Shown here: in pieces, positions 61,479 to 64,000 of the stretch | Numbering within the stretch: the stretch's first letter is position 1 | Layout: each line of letters begins with the position of its first letter | NCBI RefSeq assembly: GCF_029210375.1 | Contig: NZ_JARGER010000028.1 | Span: 1 to 64,000 of the forward strand | From: Nocardioides sp. YIM 152315 | Lineage (GTDB): Bacteria > Actinomycetota > Actinomycetes > Propionibacteriales > Nocardioidaceae | Direction: 5' to 3' | Length of the DNA: 64,000 nucleotides | Translations under genes and position numbers: made by a program | The notes under the pieces: generated by a model | Told to the model about the DNA's origin: nothing | The model's input: the letters and a program-made list of their open reading frames with translations, nothing else | Database searches by the model: none

Positions 61479-62258
61479 ATGTGCGGCCGCTACGCGTCCA
61501 GCCGACGCCCCGAGGATCTCGTCGAGGAGTTCGACATCGTCGAGAGCCGCATCCAGGACGCACTGGAGGCCGACTACAACGTCGCGCCCACCAAGGAGGT
61601 CTACGCCGTCGTCGAGCGGCCGCCCCGGAGCTCGACCGGCTCCGAGGAGGGCGCGGAGCCGCCGCAGCGCCAGCTCCGCGTGGTCACCTGGGGGCTGGTG
61701 CCGTCGTGGGCGAAGGATCCCTCGATCGGCAATCGGATGATCAACGCCCGGATGGAGACGGTCGCCGAGAAGCCGGCGTACAAGCGGGCCTTCGCCAGGC
61801 GCCGCTGCCTGCTGCCGGCGGACGGCTACTTCGAGTGGTACCCGACGGAGGAGAGGACGAAGAGCGGCAAGCCTCGCAAGCAGCCCTTCTTCATCCGGCC
61901 GCAGGACCACGGCGTCCTGGCGATGGCCGGGCTCTACGAGATCTGGCGCGATCCCACGAGGGCCGACGACGATCCCGACCGTTTCCGGTGGACGTGCACG
62001 GTGATCACCACCGAGGCCGAGGACTCCGTCGGGCACATCCACGACCGGATGCCGCTCATGGTCGACCGGGCGCGCTGGAGCGCGTGGCTCGACCCGCGCG
62101 TCGAGGGACCCGACCTGCTCGACGTGCTCGAGCCGGCGGCGCCCGGGCGCCTGGAGGCCTACCCCGTGTCGGCGCTGGTGAGCAACGTGCGCAACAACGG
62201 CAGTGAGCTCATCGAGCCCCTGCCGCTGGAGCCCGGCGCCGCCGAGGTGCCGACGTGA
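61479..62258 (+). CDS. SRAP/HMCES-family DNA-protein crosslink protein
   Basis: 259 residues. MCGRYA at the start supplies the catalytic Cys2 exposed after Met removal. Other SRAP residues are present: Asn in NARMETVAEKPAYKRAF, Glu in ADGYFEWYP and His in HIHDRMPLMV. It covalently captures abasic sites in single-stranded DNA to protect them. The TAGAGT box six nt upstream gives a leaderless start, which leaves Cys2 unambiguous. Coupled by GTGA overlap to an alpha/beta hydrolase gene. Confidence 0.93.
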   Translation: MCGRYASSRRPEDLVEEFDIVESRIQDALEADYNVAPTKEVYAVVERPPRSSTGSEEGAEPPQRQLRVVTWGLVPSWAKDPSIGNRMINARMETVAEKPAYKRAFARRRCLLPADGYFEWYPTEERTKSGKPRKQPFFIRPQDHGVLAMAGLYEIWRDPTRADDDPDRFRWTCTVITTEAEDSVGHIHDRMPLMVDRARWSAWLDPRVEGPDLLDVLEPAAPGRLEAYPVSALVSNVRNNGSELIEPLPLEPGAAEVPT

Positions 62259-62905
62259 CGAGGCAGGAACGCCGTGTCGACACCCCCCACGGGGAGGGCC
62301 GGCTGGTCGTCGACCAGGCGCGCGGCCCCATCGCGACGCTGCTGCTGAGCCACGGAGCCGGCAACGGCATCGACACCCGCGACCTCACTGCGCTCGCCGA
62401 GCGGCTGCCGCGCAACGACGTCACCGTCGTGCGGTTCGAGCAGCCGTGGAGGGTCGCCGGTCGCCGGGTCGCCACCCCGCCCGCCACCCTCGACGCCGGG
62501 CTCGTCGCCGCCGCCAACCGCCTCCGCACGCGCACCCCGTTGGTGGTGGGCGGCCGCTCGGCGGGTGCCCGCTCGGCGGCCCGGTGCGCCACACGGCTGG
62601 CGGCGTCCGGCTGCCTCGCGCTCTCCTTCCCGCTGCACCCGCCCGGCAAGCCGGAGTCGTCCCGGCTCGACGAGCTGCGCGGTTCCCGAGTGCCGACGCT
62701 GGTGATCCAGGGCGAGCGCGACGCCTTCGGCCGGCCGGAGGAGTTCCCCGGCGACACCGACCTCGCCGTCATCCCCGGCGCCGACCACGGCTTCAAGGTG
62801 CCGGCGCGGGGGGAGGTCACCGAGGCCGACGCGATGGAGATCATCGTGGAGTCCACGCTCGAGTGGATCGTGCGCGAGATCGCCGGGGCCCAGGCGCCCG
62901 CCTGA
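62255..62905 (+). CDS. Alpha/beta hydrolase (KANL3/Tex30-type)
   Basis: 216 residues. LLLSHGAGNGIDTRD (oxyanion region), nucleophile elbow GGRSAGARSA (Ser about 100), Asp in IQGERDAFG and His in GADHGFKVP. Such proteins are dienelactone-hydrolase-like; the substrate is not known. The GTG overlaps the SRAP stop, so it is translationally coupled to it. Confidence 0.85.
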   Translation: MTRQERRVDTPHGEGRLVVDQARGPIATLLLSHGAGNGIDTRDLTALAERLPRNDVTVVRFEQPWRVAGRRVATPPATLDAGLVAAANRLRTRTPLVVGGRSAGARSAARCATRLAASGCLALSFPLHPPGKPESSRLDELRGSRVPTLVIQGERDAFGRPEEFPGDTDLAVIPGADHGFKVPARGEVTEADAMEIIVESTLEWIVREIAGAQAPA

Positions 62906-62931
62906 GACGCCGCCGCGGCCTCGCCGTACGG

Positions 62932-62957
62932 GGAATGACGCGCCGAGGGCGGGCGTT
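62932..62957 (+). promoter_or_regulatory. SigR-type promoter (GGAAT-N18-GTT) upstream of sigR
   Basis: GGAAT at 62932-62936, exactly 18 bp, GTT at 62955-62957. This is the known recognition pattern of SigR/SigH-type ECF sigma factors, so sigR should activate itself. Transcription would begin about eight nt later, right at the in-frame ATG 62966. Confidence 0.75.
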
Positions 62958-62996
62958 CCACCACCATGCTGGCAGTGCTCGATCGCCCCGCAGGGC

Positions 62997-63002
62997 TAGG
63001 CT
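62997..63002 (+). promoter_or_regulatory. -10 box of leaderless short sigR transcript
   Basis: TAGGCT eight nt upstream of ATG 63011 (five nt to GTG 63008). Independent of the SigR-type promoter. Confidence 0.5.
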
Positions 63003-63010
63003 GGGACGTG

Positions 63011-63670
63011 ATGACCGACCCTGCAGAGACGACCCCCGAGGCCGTCGACCCCGTCGTGGACCCCGTCGTGGACCTGGCCACGGAGACCGAGGCGGAGCGC
63101 TCCGCGCGCTTCGAGAGGGAGGCGCTGCCCTTCCTCGACCAGCTCTACTCGGCCGCGATGCGGATGACCCGCAACCCGGCCGACGCCGAGGACCTGGTGC
63201 AGGAGACCTACGCCAAGGCGTACTCCTCCTTCCACCAGTTCAAGCCCGGCACCAACCTCAAGGCCTGGCTCTACCGCATCCTGACCAACACCTTCATCAA
63301 CAACTACCGCAAGAAGCAGCGTCAGCCGCAGCAGTCGATGTCGGAGGACGTGGAGGACTGGCAGCTGCACCGGGCCGAGTCGCACTCGTCGACGGGCCTG
63401 CGGTCCGCGGAGACCGAGGCGCTCGAGCACCTGCCCGACTCCGAGGTGAAGAGCGCGCTGCAGCGACTTCCCGAGGAGTTCCGGCTCGCGGTCTACCTGG
63501 CCGACGTCGAGGGATTCGCCTACAAGGAGATCGCCGAGATCATGGACACCCCGATCGGCACCGTCATGTCCCGGCTGCACCGGGGCCGGCGACAGCTGCG
63601 CGACATGCTCTCCGACTATGTGCGTGACAACGACCTGATGACCGCCGGCCGCAAGGGGGGTGCGTCGTGA
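63011..63670 (+). CDS. sigR: ECF RNA polymerase sigma factor SigR (thiol-oxidative stress)
   Basis: 219 residues from ATG 63011, or 234 from ATG 62966. Acidic N-terminus, sigma region 2 ([39 protein letters not shown]) and region 4 ([39 protein letters not shown]). Controls thioredoxin and related stress genes. Two promoters at different positions would yield two N-termini differing by 15 residues, as for the long unstable and short isoforms in Streptomyces coelicolor. Followed by the anti-sigma gene with a GTGA overlap. Confidence 0.93.
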   Translation: MTDPAETTPEAVDPVVDPVVDLATETEAERSARFEREALPFLDQLYSAAMRMTRNPADAEDLVQETYAKAYSSFHQFKPGTNLKAWLYRILTNTFINNYRKKQRQPQQSMSEDVEDWQLHRAESHSSTGLRSAETEALEHLPDSEVKSALQRLPEEFRLAVYLADVEGFAYKEIAEIMDTPIGTVMSRLHRGRRQLRDMLSDYVRDNDLMTAGRKGGAS

Positions 63671-63960
63671 GCCACGAGCACTCCGGCCACGCGGCCCACG
63701 CGGGCGAGCCGACGCCCGGTGACTGCGCGGACTTCCTCGAGCGCATCGTCTACTTCATCGACAACGAGCTCGACGAGGCCGACTGCTCCGAGGTGCGGTT
63801 GCACCTCGACAGCTGCAACCCGTGCCTCGAGAAGTACGACCTCCAGCGGACGGTGAAGACCGTCGTCGCCCGTTCCTGCTCCGAGGTCGCTCCCGACGAG
63901 CTGCGCCAGCGCGTGCTGCTGCGGATCCGCGAGGTCCAGGTCCAGATCCGCGAGTCCTGA
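63667..63960 (+). CDS. rsrA: Zinc redox-sensing anti-sigma factor RsrA
   Basis: 97 residues. ZAS-type anti-sigma factor: Cys20, His46, Cys50 and Cys53 (HLDSCNPC) match the zinc site of S. coelicolor RsrA, where Cys11, His37, Cys41 and Cys44 hold zinc; Cys40 and Cys71 correspond to other conserved cysteines. In the reduced state it binds SigR; oxidation forms a disulfide, expels zinc and frees SigR. GTGA overlap with sigR keeps the ratio fixed. The tail after residue 75 is helical. Confidence 0.94.
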   Translation: MSHEHSGHAAHAGEPTPGDCADFLERIVYFIDNELDEADCSEVRLHLDSCNPCLEKYDLQRTVKTVVARSCSEVAPDELRQRVLLRIREVQVQIRES

Positions 63961-64000
63961 TCCGCGAGTCCTGACCCGCGTCGACGCCCATCACGGCAAG

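Noticed and set aside
1..64000. CRISPR array, insertion sequence, prophage or integrase
   Set aside because: No regularly spaced repeats with unique spacers, no transposase or integrase frames and no tRNA-targeted attachment site were found; composition is uniform.

Overview
The window is a contiguous stretch of chromosome from a very GC-rich actinomycete. Gene content (mreBCD-mrdA-rodA, clpP1-clpP2-clpX, a sigR-rsrA pair, LicD/sulfotransferase surface genes) and protein style point to the family Nocardioidaceae, most likely Nocardioides or a close relative. This taxonomic call is inferred from gene order and composition, not from a search. Sixty-seven protein genes and two tRNAs can be supported. 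No insertion sequence, prophage, CRISPR array or integrase is visible. The long open frames antisense to the genes are GC-driven shadows.

Layout. 0.1-2.0 kb: an Rv3235-family gene coupled to a membrane LysM gene, divergent from a conserved unknown. 2.0-5.4 kb (minus): a soluble MgtE-N/CBS protein coupled to a DUF1003 membrane protein, then mrp and tatB. 5.6-15.9 kb: an exported phosphoester/sulfate region. It holds two paralogous EEP nucleases (one fused to an alkaline-phosphatase-like domain), a sulfatase lipoprotein, and a plus-strand run of LicD-methyltransferase, coiled-coil, sulfotransferase, secreted PLD and second sulfotransferase. 16-24 kb: acyl-CoA dehydrogenase, MaoC, POT and MFS transporters, esterase, rpiB, Nei-type glycosylase, SpoIIE-type phosphatase. 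24.3-29 kb: tRNA-Gly, tRNA-Pro, tig, clpP1, clpP2, clpX (protein quality control). 29-38 kb: low-complexity secreted protein, valS, GNAT, folC-DUF4233, a MocR regulator divergent from a flavin oxidase gene, ndk. 38.3-44 kb: the complete rod-shape/elongasome operon. 44-57 kb: ion transport (CaCA antiporter, ClC), ceramidase-like, TagD-like, DUF445, S4, FKBP, a second SpoIIE phosphatase, CBS, hisN, DUF2231, methyltransferase, DUF2188, rsgA, aroA, DoxX. 57-61.4 kb: a sigma/anti-sigma fusion divergent from a degenerate GGDEF-like gene, then two secreted proteins. 61.5-64 kb: SRAP protease coupled to an alpha/beta hydrolase, then sigR-rsrA.

Regulation visible in the sequence. At least thirteen genes have a TANNNT -10 box only 6-8 nt upstream of the start codon, the layout of leaderless transcripts. 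sigR is preceded by a perfect GGAAT-N18-GTT promoter (its own recognition sequence) and an upstream in-frame ATG, so stress induction may produce a longer isoform. A ClgR-like box precedes clpP1. Three nearly identical GACCCGCCCGAA hairpins follow tig, the GNAT gene and ndk.

Most unusual points: 12-bp in-frame minisatellites in four unrelated genes; a 168-bp inverted-repeat element overlapping the stop codons of rodA and its convergent neighbour; a REP-like pair at 49.3-49.5 kb; PLD motifs that have lost Asp in both halves; the soluble MgtE/DUF1003 pair; the membrane-tethered sigma fusion; and the sulfate/phosphoester surface cluster.
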